DNA from: JAIBBD01 sp041390685
GTDB lineage: Bacteria > Chloroflexota > Dehalococcoidia > UBA2979
Length of the DNA: 64,000 nucleotides
Reading direction: 5' to 3'
NCBI GenBank assembly: GCA_041390685.1
Contig: JAWKPL010000001.1
Span: forward strand, 620,001-684,000
In this document: piece after piece, positions 8,030-16,772 of the stretch
Layout of the letters: each line of letters starts with the position of its first letter
Position numbering within the stretch: position 1 is the first letter of the stretch
The notes under the pieces: generated by a model
The model's database searches: none
What the model was told of the DNA's origin: nothing
The model's input: the letters and a program-made list of their open reading frames with translations, nothing else
Made by a program: the position numbers and the translations under genes

Positions 8030-8542
8030 ATGACGACGCGGGAGCATGGAGCGCGAGCAGCGCGGACTGGAAGCGCGGTGATGGAGCGTCCGGGCGCGAT
8101 GGTGGACACGCTGAACCAACTGGTGGCGCTGGCCAGCGATCTGCGCAGCCAGGTGAAGCAGGCGCACTGGAACACCGTGGGGCCGAACTTCATCGCGCTG
8201 CACAAGCTGTTCGACAAGCAGGCGGGGATCGTCCTCGAGCATGTCGACTTGTACGCGGAGCGCGTACGGGCGTTGCGCGGAGTGGCGCGGGGGACCGTGC
8301 GCGAGGCGGCCTCGCAGTCACCGCTGGATGAGATCGCGAGCGGGGAGATCGAGTGGCGGGATGCGGTGACGGCGATCCTCGAGCGGTTCGAGCAGTACAG
8401 CCAGCGGCTGACGGACGGCATCCGAGAAGCCGACGAGGCGGAGGACCTGTCGACGCAGGACATCTTCATCGAGGCGCAGCGCGAGGTGGACCTGCAGGCG
8501 TATTTCCTGCGGTCACACCTCGCGGGCGACGGGATGTCCTAG
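8030..8542 (+). CDS. dps: Dps-family ferritin-like protein
   Basis: A 170-residue DNA-protecting mini-ferritin that oxidises and stores iron using H2O2. Ferroxidase ligands have Dps spacing: H46 (AHWNTVG), H58, D62, then D73 and E77 (VDLYAER). The N-terminal 20 residues are basic, which in some Dps proteins binds DNA. The ATG at 8030 has AAGGAG eight bases upstream; longer reading frames upstream have no such site. It is divergent from hemerythrin, consistent with a stress function. Confidence 0.92.
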   Translation: MTTREHGARAARTGSAVMERPGAMVDTLNQLVALASDLRSQVKQAHWNTVGPNFIALHKLFDKQAGIVLEHVDLYAERVRALRGVARGTVREAASQSPLDEIASGEIEWRDAVTAILERFEQYSQRLTDGIREADEAEDLSTQDIFIEAQREVDLQAYFLRSHLAGDGMS

Positions 8543-8570
8543 CGCCGGGCGCAGGGCGCGCGGGTGGCCG

Positions 8571-10364
8571 CTACTTGTCGAGCCACCCGTGCGCTACCTG
8601 GGAACCCCACGAGTAGTACGACGCGTTGTCGCCGGGCGCCGTGCCGGTCCATCGGATACCGCGCATCCACGGCTGGTAGACCTGGAAGGTGAGCCCGACC
8701 GCCATGGGCGGGCGGTACGCCATCTGCATTTCTCGGTCCCACATCTTGCGCCAGATCGCCTTGCGGGCGGCGGGGTCGAGTTCGACTTGCTGCTGTTCCG
8801 CCCAGGCGTCGAGCTGCGAGTCGTTGATGTTCCAGCGGTTGCCCTGGGACTGCGAGTGGACCTGGTTGTAGAACCAGTTATCTGCGTCGAAGCCGGATGT
8901 GGCCCAGCCGTAGCTGGAGACCTCGGGGAGCTTGCGGCCGATCCACTGCGAGTTGAACTCGGTGTAGTCGGCCTTGCCGCCGGTCATGGTGACGCCGACG
9001 TCGCGGAACTGGTCGACGAGCACCTGCGTCCAGCGGTTGGCGGCCTCGGTATAGGCGTAGTAGACGTTGGCCATGGTGAGGTTGGTGGCGCCGGCGGCGT
9101 CGAGCATCTTTCGCGCCTCGGCGGGGTTGTAGCGGGTCCACTTGCCGAGTTCGCCACCCTCGACCGAAGGCTCGCTGTCGAAGACGTAGGTCCACGGTGC
9201 TGTGGCAGCGATGCGGCCGAGGTCCTCGAAGACGATCTTGATCATGATGTCGCGGTTGATAGCGAGCGAGATGCCCTGCCGGAGGCGTTCGTCCTGGAAC
9301 TTCGGATTGGCCAGGTTGAAGGCGAAGGCGACGCCGAGGACGGAAGGGATCATGTTGACCTGGATGTCTGGGTTGGTGTCCTTGAGCTTCTCGATGTCGC
9401 TCAGGGTGTCGGCGACCGAGTACGCGTAATCGACCTGCCCGGAGCGGAAGGCGGCGAGCCTGGCCGAGTGGTCGGGCTGGATGCGGAACTCGAAGCCGTC
9501 GAGGAGCACCGGGCGTTCCCAGTAGTCCGGGTTCTTGCTGAAGGTGACCCGCGAACCGGGTGTCATCTCGGTCATGATCATCGGACCCGTGCCGATGGCC
9601 TTCTTGCTGATCTCGCCGTTGTCCACGAGCTCCTTCGGGAACAACGTTTGCTTGTTGCTACCGAGCGGCCAGAGGAAGTCGGCGACGGGCCGCTTCATGG
9701 TGACCTTCAGCGTGGTGTCATCGACGGCGGTGATGGAGTCGACGTTGACGTAGTACGAGCGGTGCACGCCTTCGGTGGCGTAGCGGTTCATGGCGTAGGC
9801 GGCGTCGGCGGCAATGAAGGGCCGCCCGTTCAGCGGGGGCAGGTTTTGCCAGGTGACGCCGTCGGTCATCTGGAAGGTGAAGGTGAGGCCGTCGGGGGAG
9901 CGCTCCCACGACTTCGCCAGTTCGGGCTCGAGGCCGGGCTGGAAGACGTCCGCATCCGGGCCTCGAGACATGCCGATGAGGCGGTTGTAGGTCATGTTGG
10001 GGACGGTGACGGTGCCGCCCGAGGCGGAGACGACGGGGTCGACGGTCTGCACGTCCCAGGTCGCTGAGACCACCATGGTGCCGCCGGTCTTCGGCTGCTT
10101 GTTTGGTTCGGGGAAATTGTAGGGGTAGGGCAGGCCCTCGCCAGTGACGAGTTCGCCTCGACCGCCTGGGAAGTCGATGCCGGCGGCGGCTTCGTCGTCG
10201 TTGCCGCCGGGGGTGCCGGTCGGCTCGTCGTCGTCATCGCTGCCGCAGCCGATGAGGGCGGCGGTCGCGATGCCGGCGCCGGCGAGCAGCGAGCCGCGCA
10301 GGAGCGACCGGCGCTCGATGACGGCGGTCAGGGCGCTGTGTTGTCTCTCACGTTCTTCGTCCAT
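8571..10364 (-). CDS. ABC transporter substrate-binding lipoprotein, family 5
   Basis: A 597-residue extracytoplasmic binding protein of the peptide/nickel (SBP_bac_5) family. The N-terminus has a twin-arginine lipoprotein signal (ERRSLLRGSLLAGAGIATAA, then LIGC) followed by an acidic linker. The mature part shows ELAKSWERSPDGLTFTFQM and RQGISLAINRD, both typical. The ATG at 10364 has GGAGAGGAG upstream. No permease or ATPase gene lies next to it, so it must work with a transporter elsewhere. Ligand unknown; peptides or similar solutes are usual for the family. Confidence 0.92.
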   Translation of the reverse strand: MDEERERQHSALTAVIERRSLLRGSLLAGAGIATAALIGCGSDDDDEPTGTPGGNDDEAAAGIDFPGGRGELVTGEGLPYPYNFPEPNKQPKTGGTMVVSATWDVQTVDPVVSASGGTVTVPNMTYNRLIGMSRGPDADVFQPGLEPELAKSWERSPDGLTFTFQMTDGVTWQNLPPLNGRPFIAADAAYAMNRYATEGVHRSYYVNVDSITAVDDTTLKVTMKRPVADFLWPLGSNKQTLFPKELVDNGEISKKAIGTGPMIMTEMTPGSRVTFSKNPDYWERPVLLDGFEFRIQPDHSARLAAFRSGQVDYAYSVADTLSDIEKLKDTNPDIQVNMIPSVLGVAFAFNLANPKFQDERLRQGISLAINRDIMIKIVFEDLGRIAATAPWTYVFDSEPSVEGGELGKWTRYNPAEARKMLDAAGATNLTMANVYYAYTEAANRWTQVLVDQFRDVGVTMTGGKADYTEFNSQWIGRKLPEVSSYGWATSGFDADNWFYNQVHSQSQGNRWNINDSQLDAWAEQQQVELDPAARKAIWRKMWDREMQMAYRPPMAVGLTFQVYQPWMRGIRWTGTAPGDNASYYSWGSQVAHGWLDK

Positions 10365-10498
10365 GTCTCCTCTCCCTCTGGGTGAGCCCAGCTTAGAACA
10401 CGATCGTAATCACCGCGGTCAAGCCGAACGGGCGGTGCCGTGATTGATCAGGGGGCCGATCAGGAGACGGGGGACCCGGAGTGGGGTTACCTCGATGG

Positions 10499-10570
10499 TA
10501 GGCCCGCAGGGATTCGAACCCTGGACCGATGGATTAAAAGTCCACTGCTCTACCGCTGAGCTACGGGCCC
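10499..10570 (-). tRNA. tRNA-Lys (anticodon UUU)
   Basis: A cloverleaf folds on the minus strand: acceptor GGGCCCG/CGGGCCT (one G-U), D arm GCTC-AGCGGTA-GAGC, anticodon arm GTGGA-CTTTTAA-TCCAT with anticodon TTT, and T arm CAGGG-TTCGAAT-CCCTG. The CCA end is not encoded. About 72 nucleotides. lysS lies in the same window, 10 kb away. Confidence 0.95.
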
Positions 10571-10691
10571 GGATCGAATCTACGGGACTGGGATCGGCGC
10601 GTCCAGCGGGGCAACACGGGTGGCGCGGTGGTTGCGCGGTGGTGGACGCTAGATCGGCGACGGCTCCCGCCCGCAGCTGATCGGACTGTCG

Positions 10692-11942
10692 ATGTGGCGC
10701 CTGGTGCTGCCCGCGCTGGCGGGGCTTTCGCTGTTCGGGTGTGCGGGTGACGGCGGTCAGGACGAAGGAGAAGCGAGCCGTCCGACCGCGGCGGGGGCGA
10801 CCCTGACACCGGGGGCGGGGACGCCTTCTCCGGCGGCGGGGGAGGCTCGGGTCGTCCTCGAGGAGGCATTCGGAGGGCGGCAGTTCGACCGGCCGACGGA
10901 GCTGGCGCCGTTCCCGGGCGGGCGGTTCTTCGTGGCGGACCAGTCGGGGCTGGTCTCGCTGATGGGGCCGGACGGGTCGGACGCCGGGGTGCTGCTGGAC
11001 TTGCGCGGGAAGGTGCTGCGCGGGGGTGCTGAGGAGGGGCTGCTGAGCGTGGCCCTCGACGCGGTGTTCCCCGGGCGACCATACCTATACGTCTATTACT
11101 CGGCGACGAATCCTCGCCGGACGGTGCTGTCTCGGTTCGAGGTAGCCGGGGATCGAGCTGACCCGGCGAGCGAGCTGGTGATCCTGGAGCAAGCGCAGCC
11201 GTTCTCGAACCACAACGGGGGAGCGATCCGGTTCGGACCTGACGGGATGCTGTACCTGGGACTGGGGGACGGCGGCACGCCCGGGGACTCCGTCGGGAAC
11301 GCGCAGAACCTCGGTGTGCTGCTCGGGAAAGTCATCCGCATCGACGTACGGGACGCCAGCGCCGAGGAGCCGTACGCGGCGCCCGGGGACAACCCATTCG
11401 CCGGCCAGCCCGGCGCGCGGGCCGAGGTGTGGGCGTACGGGCTGCGGAACCCGTGGCGTATGTCATTCGACCCGGCGGATGGCCGGTTGTGGGCTGGTGA
11501 CGTCGGAGCCAGCGCGGTCGAGGAAATCGACGTGATCGAGGCGGGCGGGAACTATGGGTGGAACCGGGTGGAAGGCGACCAGTGCTTCTCGCCTCGCAGC
11601 GGGTGCGACCGCAGCGGGCTGATGGAGCCGGTGACCACGTACTCGCACGACGATGGGTGTTCGGTGACGGGCGGGGTCGTGTACCGAGGCGCGGAGGTGC
11701 CCGCGCTGACGGGACAGTACCTCTACGCCGACTACTGCAGCGGGCGGCTGTGGGCGGTGCCGTCGACGGGCGGGGAGGCACGCGAGTTGCTCGGCGAGGC
11801 GTCGGGCCGCCGGGTGTCCTCGTTCGCTGAGGATTCGGCGGGTGAGGTGTACCTGCTGGTGCACGGCGGGGCGGTGCTGCGGCTGCGCGCGGAAGAGGCG
11901 TCTTGGGCCGCCGAGGATGCGCCTCAGGACGGGCGGCGATAG
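10692..11942 (+). CDS. PQQ-dependent sugar dehydrogenase family lipoprotein
   Basis: A 416-residue lipoprotein (signal peptide with lipobox LFGC, C17) followed by a Thr/Pro/Gly-rich linker and a six-bladed propeller of the glucose/sorbosone dehydrogenase family. Signatures are RPTELAPFPGGRFFVADQSG, SNHNGGAIRFGPDGMLYLGL, GDGGTPGD, YGLRNPWRMSFD and GDVGASAVEEIDVI. The family oxidises aldose sugars with PQQ outside the cell, but many lipoprotein members are untested. No PQQ synthesis genes are in the window. A 60-residue membrane protein follows 1 base after the stop. Confidence 0.9.
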   Translation: MWRLVLPALAGLSLFGCAGDGGQDEGEASRPTAAGATLTPGAGTPSPAAGEARVVLEEAFGGRQFDRPTELAPFPGGRFFVADQSGLVSLMGPDGSDAGVLLDLRGKVLRGGAEEGLLSVALDAVFPGRPYLYVYYSATNPRRTVLSRFEVAGDRADPASELVILEQAQPFSNHNGGAIRFGPDGMLYLGLGDGGTPGDSVGNAQNLGVLLGKVIRIDVRDASAEEPYAAPGDNPFAGQPGARAEVWAYGLRNPWRMSFDPADGRLWAGDVGASAVEEIDVIEAGGNYGWNRVEGDQCFSPRSGCDRSGLMEPVTTYSHDDGCSVTGGVVYRGAEVPALTGQYLYADYCSGRLWAVPSTGGEARELLGEASGRRVSSFAEDSAGEVYLLVHGGAVLRLRAEEASWAAEDAPQDGRR

Positions 11943-11943
11943 G

Positions 11944-12126
11944 ATGCGCCGCATGTGGGTCATCGTCGGTGCGTTCATCGTGTACTTCTTCGTCGTGACG
12001 TGGCAGATGCGCCGGGCGGTCCGGACGACGCTGCCAGCGGAGCGGCTACGCGAGGCGAGGCGGCTCCTCGTCCTCGTCTCGGCGGGAGTGCCGCTGCTGG
12101 CCATCTTGATCCTCGTAGCGTTCTGA
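11944..12126 (+). CDS. Small two-helix membrane protein
   Basis: A 60-residue protein with two hydrophobic helices (WVIVGAFIVYFFVVTW, and LLVLVSAGVPLLAILILVAF) joined by a basic loop rich in Arg. It begins 1 base after the sugar dehydrogenase stop, so translation is likely coupled; an in-frame ATG three codons later is an alternative start. I do not recognise a family. It may be a membrane partner of the upstream lipoprotein, which is only an inference from position. Confidence 0.6.
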   Translation: MRRMWVIVGAFIVYFFVVTWQMRRAVRTTLPAERLREARRLLVLVSAGVPLLAILILVAF

Positions 12127-12190
12127 CGGGAGCCGGACGGGCCGACGCCGGCCGGTACTCGATGGCGCTCGTGTCCGGTATTCTGTGGGC

Positions 12191-12262
12191 ATGCGCGCTG
12201 CTTTCTCCCGGTCTTGCCTCGGGCGCTGGACGCTCGTCCTTACCGGGCCGGCCCTGCTGTAG
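12191..12262 (+). promoter_or_regulatory. Possible Leu-codon leader peptide and attenuator before leuS
   Basis: A 23-codon open frame begins with ATG six bases after TATTCT (12179-12184), as in a leaderless transcript, and ends in Ala-Leu-Leu-stop; five of 23 codons are Leu. Its last codons overlap GGGCCGGC (12245-12252), which can pair with GCCGGCCC (12271-12278) across the stop. CCGGCC there can instead pair with GGCCGG at 12325-12330, and a third hairpin lies at 12312-12328. This has the form of leucine attenuation. There is no Shine-Dalgarno site. No T-box consensus is seen. Speculative. Confidence 0.35.
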
Positions 12263-12351
12263 GCAGCGTCGCCGGCCCCCTCCTCGACACGACGGCCCGA
12301 ACAACAGGTGCGGCCCCCTCGGGAGGCCGGACGGCGAAGTGAGATCGCGAG

Positions 12352-14829
12352 ATGACGACACCGGAACGGACTGAGACCGAGCGCTACCAACCGCTGGAGG
12401 TGGAGCGCCGCTGGCAGGAGCAGTGGAGGGAGAGCGGGCTGTACCGCACTCCTGACCACGTGCCGGGCCGCGAGAACTGGTACGCGCTGACGATGTTCCC
12501 GTACACGTCGGGGGATCTGCACATCGGGCACTGGTTCGCGATGGCGCCCTCGGACGCGCTGGCGCGGTACCGGCGGATGCGCGGGCACAACGTGTTGTTC
12601 CCGATCGGCTTCGACGCGTTCGGGCTGCCGGCGGAAAACGCGGCGATCAAGGGCGGGTCGAAGCATCCGCAGGACTGGACGATGGCGAACATCGAGCGGA
12701 TGCGCGGGCAGCTGAAGCGCATGGGGGCGATGTTCGACTGGGAGCGCGAGGTGAACACCTCGGCGCCGGAGTACTACCGCTGGACACAGTGGTGGTTCGT
12801 GCAGCTGTACAGGATGGGGCTCGCGTACCGAGCGGAGGCAGCGGCGAACTGGTGCCCGTTCGACCAGACCGTGCTGGCGAACGAGCAGGTCGTCGACGGC
12901 AAATGCGAGCGGTGCGACACGCCGGTGGTGCAGCGGCTGATGGAGCAGTGGTTCCTGCGGACGACGCACTACGCCGAAGAGCTACTGGACAACGAAGGCC
13001 TCGACTGGCCTGAGCACGTGAAGCTGATGCAGCGGAACTGGATCGGGCGGTCGGAAGGGGCGGAGGTCTCGTTCGCGCTCGAGACCCCGGCGGAGGACGG
13101 GACCGAAGAGATCCGGGTATTCACCACCCGGCCGGACACGCTGTGCGGCGTGACGTTCATGGTGCTGGCGCCGGAGCACCCGCTGGTCCGGCAGCTGACG
13201 ACGCCCGACCGGCACGAAGCGGTCGAGGCGTACCTCGACGCGGCGGCGCGGGCGACGGAGATCGAGCGGCAGTCGACGGAGCGGCCGAAGACCGGCGTGT
13301 TCACCGGGGCGTACTGCGTGAACCGGCTGACGGGCGACCGCGTGCAGATCTGGACTGCTGATTATGTCCTGTACACCTACGGGACGGGCGCGGTCATGGG
13401 CGTGCCGGCGCACGACCAGCGCGACTTCGACCTGGCGCGTGAGTACGACATCCCGGTGACGGTCGTGATCGCGCCTGACGGGTGGGACGGCGCGGCCCTC
13501 GAAGCGGCGTACGCCGAGCCGGGGACGATGGTCCATTCGGGCCAGTTCGACGGGCTCCCGAGCGAACAGGCGAAGAAGGCGATCACCGACTACCTCGAAG
13601 GGCAGGGATGGGGGCGCGCACGGGTCGTGTACCGGCTGCGCGACTGGCTGGTGTCGCGGCAGCGGTACTGGGGCGCACCGATCCCGATGGTGTACTGCGA
13701 CGAGTGCGGCATCGTGCCGGTGCCGGAGAGCGAGCTGCCAGTCGCGCTGCCGTACGACGTGGAGTTCAAGCCGACGGGCGAGTCGCCGCTGGCGCGGTCG
13801 GACGAGTTCGTGAACGTGGCGTGCCCTTCGTGCAGCGGGCCGGCGCGGCGTGAGACGGACACGATGGATACGTTCATGTGCTCCTCGTGGTACTTCATGC
13901 GCTATCCGGACGCGTCCAACGCGGGGATGCCTGTGTCCTCGGAGGCGGCGCAGGCGTGGCTGCCGGTGGACCAGTACACGGGCGGCGCCGAGCACGCGAC
14001 GATGCACCTGCTGTACGCGCGGTTCTTCTACAAGGCGGCGCGGGACGCGGGCATCGTGCCGGGCGACGAGCCGTTCATGCGCTACTTCGCGCAGGGGCAG
14101 ATCCTTGGCCCGGACGGGCGGCGGATGTCGAAGTCGCGCGGAAATGTGGTGGCGCCTGACGGCCAGGTGGAGCGCTGGGGCGCGGACACGTTCCGGGCGT
14201 ACCTGATGTTCCTCGGGCCGTGGGAGGCGGGCGGGCCGTACGACGTCGACGGCATCGTGGGCGTGTCGCGGTGGCTCAACCGGGTGTGGTCGCTGGTGAC
14301 GGCGCCGCCAGAGCTCGTCGACGCGCCCGACGACGAGGGGTCACAGGCGCTGCTGCGCACGGCGCACCGCACGCTCGAGCGGGTCACGGACGACCTCGAG
14401 CGGTACCGGATGAACACGATGGTGTCGGCGCTGATGGAGCTGACGAACGCGATGCAGCGGCAGCGCGAGGCCGGCCCGACCGACCGCCGGGCGTGGGAGG
14501 AGACGGTGCGGCTGCTGGCGCTGATGCTCGGGCCGGCGTGTCCGCACCTCGCGGAGGAGCTGTGGAGCCGCAGCGGCGGCGCGTACTCCGTGCACGAGCA
14601 GGCGTGGCCGACGCCGGACCCGGTGCTGCTACGGGAGGAGCGCGTCGAGATACCCGTGCAGGTGAACGGGCGCGTGCGCGACCGTGTGTCGGTGCCGGCC
14701 GACGCCTCGGAGGAGGCGGTGCGTGAGGCGGCGCTGGCGAGCGAGCGGGTCGCGGAACACCTCGACGGGCACGAGGTGGCGCGGGTAGTCTACGTGCCGG
14801 GGCGGCTGCTCAACATCGTGCTGAAGTAG
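12352..14829 (+). CDS. leuS: Leucyl-tRNA synthetase
   Basis: An 825-residue class Ia synthetase that charges tRNA-Leu. The HIGH motif is at 57-60 (GDLHIGHWF) and the MSKS motif near 592-595 (GRRMSKSRGNVV). The zinc-like Cys cluster CPFDQTVLANEQ..CERC and the editing (CP1) domain with TTRPDTLCGVTFMVLAPEHP are present. Length is typical for bacteria. The ATG at 12352 has only a weak purine stretch upstream. A 225-base leader precedes it. It converges on the coiled-coil gene, with a shared hairpin at 14839-14860. Confidence 0.98.
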   Translation: MTTPERTETERYQPLEVERRWQEQWRESGLYRTPDHVPGRENWYALTMFPYTSGDLHIGHWFAMAPSDALARYRRMRGHNVLFPIGFDAFGLPAENAAIKGGSKHPQDWTMANIERMRGQLKRMGAMFDWEREVNTSAPEYYRWTQWWFVQLYRMGLAYRAEAAANWCPFDQTVLANEQVVDGKCERCDTPVVQRLMEQWFLRTTHYAEELLDNEGLDWPEHVKLMQRNWIGRSEGAEVSFALETPAEDGTEEIRVFTTRPDTLCGVTFMVLAPEHPLVRQLTTPDRHEAVEAYLDAAARATEIERQSTERPKTGVFTGAYCVNRLTGDRVQIWTADYVLYTYGTGAVMGVPAHDQRDFDLAREYDIPVTVVIAPDGWDGAALEAAYAEPGTMVHSGQFDGLPSEQAKKAITDYLEGQGWGRARVVYRLRDWLVSRQRYWGAPIPMVYCDECGIVPVPESELPVALPYDVEFKPTGESPLARSDEFVNVACPSCSGPARRETDTMDTFMCSSWYFMRYPDASNAGMPVSSEAAQAWLPVDQYTGGAEHATMHLLYARFFYKAARDAGIVPGDEPFMRYFAQGQILGPDGRRMSKSRGNVVAPDGQVERWGADTFRAYLMFLGPWEAGGPYDVDGIVGVSRWLNRVWSLVTAPPELVDAPDDEGSQALLRTAHRTLERVTDDLERYRMNTMVSALMELTNAMQRQREAGPTDRRAWEETVRLLALMLGPACPHLAEELWSRSGGAYSVHEQAWPTPDPVLLREERVEIPVQVNGRVRDRVSVPADASEEAVREAALASERVAEHLDGHEVARVVYVPGRLLNIVLK

Positions 14830-14838
14830 GGCCGGCGG

Positions 14839-14860
14839 GAGGGGCGGTTACGCGCCCCTC
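14839..14860. terminator. Hairpin between convergent leuS and coiled-coil gene
   Basis: GAGGGGCG and CGCCCCTC pair around a six-base loop (GTTACG), ten bases after the leuS stop and overlapping the 3' end of the opposing gene. It could terminate leuS; there is no long T-run. Confidence 0.5.
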
Positions 14861-15681
14861 GGACCTTCGTCCCCGGCGTCCTCGTCATCCGCGGCGTCCT
14901 GTACATCGCCGTCGACGGGGCGAGACCATGCGGTGGCCGTGTTTGGCTCATCGTCGAGCTGGGGCATAGCGAAATCATCGATCACGCCGGGCTCGGCGGG
15001 GGGCGGATCCGGCATGTCGTCGAGGTGCGGGCGCTGGAGCAGGTCTTCGAGGCCATCCTCGGTGTCGTCGGGGTCGACGTCGACTGGTTCGCTCACCGCG
15101 ACAGCGGACTCCTCGTCGGAGTGATCGAAGTCGGCGGCGGCCGGGGCGGGCGGCGCGGCGGCGGCAGGAGGTGCCGGTTGCTGCAGCTGTGAGATGCCCG
15201 ACTGCACGGAGCGGACGAAGGCCTGCAACTGGCCTTCGAGACGGTTGAGGAGCTCGCGCGCGTATTCGTCTGCCGCTTCCATCTGCTGATCCGCGACGCG
15301 GCGGGAATCCTGAACGCGCTGCTGGATGTCCTCGTTGGCCTCGGCGACGCGCTCCTCGATGCGTGCTTCGGTATCGCGCGCGATCTCTTCAGCGCGGGTA
15401 CGGGCGGCGATGGTCAGCTCGTGCTGTTCCACCATCCGGGAGGCGCGCTCCTCGGCGCGGGCGACGATGAGGCGGGCTTCCTCCTCGGCTTCGCGGAAGA
15501 TCTCGTCGCGGTTGTTGACGATCTCCTGGGCCTCGCGGACTTCCTGTGGGACAGCGACGCGCATCTGGTCAACGATGTCGAGGATGCGGCGGCGGTCGAC
15601 GATGGCGCGACTGCCGATGGGCATTTTCTGGGCGCTGCCAACGAGCTCCTCGAGGCGGTCAACGAGGTGCAGTAGATCCAT
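14848..15681 (-). CDS. DivIVA/SepIVA-like coiled-coil protein
   Basis: A 277-residue protein. Residues 1 to about 170 are a long coiled coil rich in Glu, Ala and Arg (EAQEIVNNRDEIFREAEEEA, VEQHELTIAARTRAEEIARD). Residues 170-277 are a disordered Pro/Ala/Asp-rich tail. The layout resembles DivIVA-related cell-division proteins such as actinobacterial SepIVA; no catalytic motif is seen. It lies 12 bases after coaD in the rsmD-coaD operon, as similar coiled-coil proteins do in other high-GC bacteria. The name is tentative. Confidence 0.6.
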   Translation of the reverse strand: MDLLHLVDRLEELVGSAQKMPIGSRAIVDRRRILDIVDQMRVAVPQEVREAQEIVNNRDEIFREAEEEARLIVARAEERASRMVEQHELTIAARTRAEEIARDTEARIEERVAEANEDIQQRVQDSRRVADQQMEAADEYARELLNRLEGQLQAFVRSVQSGISQLQQPAPPAAAAPPAPAAADFDHSDEESAVAVSEPVDVDPDDTEDGLEDLLQRPHLDDMPDPPPAEPGVIDDFAMPQLDDEPNTATAWSRPVDGDVQDAADDEDAGDEGPRGA

Positions 15682-15693
15682 GTCCGTCCTCCG

Positions 15694-16170
15694 CTAGCGG
15701 TTCTTGAACTTCTCGTGCAGCGCCTCGGCGACCACGGGGGGGACGAGGTCCTCAACCGGATAGCCGAAGCTCGCCAGTTCGCGGATGCGGGAGGCGCTCA
15801 CGAAGAGGTACTCGACGGAGGTCATGAGGAAGGCAGACTCCACCTCGGGGGCCATCTTGCGGTTCATGAGGGCCATGTCGAACTCGGAATTGAAGTCGGT
15901 AATGGCGCGCAGGCCTTTGACGAGGACCTTCGCGCCTTGCTGACGGGCCGCGTCGACGGTGAGGCCGCGGTTTGCGATGACGCGGACGGAGGGCATGTCG
16001 GCGACGGCGGCGGAGAAGAGCTGCACGCGCTCCTCGGTGGTAAAGAGTGTGGAGTTGCTGTGCGCGACGGCCACGACGACGCCCTCGTAGATGCTGACCG
16101 CGCGGCGCACGATGTCGAGGTGGCCGTTGGTGACAGGGTCAAAGCGTCCGGGGTACATCGCGACGGTCAT
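15694..16170 (-). CDS. coaD: Phosphopantetheine adenylyltransferase
   Basis: A 158-residue nucleotidyltransferase that makes dephospho-CoA from ATP and 4'-phosphopantetheine, the fourth step of CoA synthesis. The GRFDPVTNGH motif (with the catalytic His of the TxGH type) is at about 8-17. The segments VLVKGLRAITDFNSEFDMAL, MNRKMAPEVES and SASRIRELA are typical. The ATG at 16170 overlaps the rsmD stop by 4 bases, a common rsmD-coaD pairing. The last step enzyme, coaE, is at 60.7-61.4 kb. Confidence 0.96.
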   Translation of the reverse strand: MTVAMYPGRFDPVTNGHLDIVRRAVSIYEGVVVAVAHSNSTLFTTEERVQLFSAAVADMPSVRVIANRGLTVDAARQQGAKVLVKGLRAITDFNSEFDMALMNRKMAPEVESAFLMTSVEYLFVSASRIRELASFGYPVEDLVPPVVAEALHEKFKNR

Positions 16171-16745
16171 GCGGCGTCCTCTCCCACTGGCGGCTGAAGC
16201 CGATACAACGCGACGGCGCCGTCCCCCTGGCGCCGCTCGCGCCACCGGGTCAAACCGGCCAGGGTCTCGGGCGAAGGCCGTCGAGCGGAGTGCTCAACGG
16301 CCAGCATGGCGTGCGTCGCGAGCACGTGCGCGACCGTGGCCTCGATCGCTGCCCAAGCCTGGCCGTCATCATACGGCGGATCGGCGATAACGAGGGTGTA
16401 GCGAGCGAGCTCGGGGGGACGCCACTTGCCGGCGCGGGCGACGACGACGGTTGCCCGGTCGTCGAAGCGGACGCGGCGCAGATTGTCGCGGATGACATCC
16501 GCGGCGCGAGCATCGGCTTCCACGAAGGTGCAGCGGCCATCCCCTCGCGAGAGCGCCTCGATGCCGAGGGCGCCGGAGCCGGCATAGAGGTCGAGCACCT
16601 GGTCGAAGTCCGCGTCGGCCGCTTCGAGCATCGCGAACAGTGACTCGCGAAGGCGAGCGGACGTGGGCCGCGTGGTCTCCGGGCGGGGCTGCCGGAGGAG
16701 CGTGCCCCGCGCGGAGCCGGCGATCACGCGCACGTGGACTGCCAC
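16167..16745 (-). CDS. rsmD: 16S rRNA (guanine-966-N2) methyltransferase
   Basis: A 192-residue Rossmann-fold methyltransferase of the RsmD family acting on 16S rRNA during 30S assembly. The start VRVIAGSARGTLLRQP, the segment RPTSARLRESLFAML, the SAM-binding LDLYAGSGALGIEALSRG and the catalytic DPPY are all typical. Length is normal. It overlaps coaD by 4 bases (ATGA). The upstream GH18-like gene ends 27 bases before its start, so it may belong to the same transcript. Confidence 0.94.
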   Translation of the reverse strand: MAVHVRVIAGSARGTLLRQPRPETTRPTSARLRESLFAMLEAADADFDQVLDLYAGSGALGIEALSRGDGRCTFVEADARAADVIRDNLRRVRFDDRATVVVARAGKWRPPELARYTLVIADPPYDDGQAWAAIEATVAHVLATHAMLAVEHSARRPSPETLAGLTRWRERRQGDGAVALYRLQPPVGEDAA

Positions 16746-16772
16746 ATCGGTCGCGGGCTGCGTGGGCGCCGG

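Noticed and set aside
12127..12351. T-box riboswitch before leuS
   Set aside because: I looked for the AGGGTGGNACCGCG element and a specifier loop; only a weak GGTGCGG resemblance is present, so a T-box is not supported.
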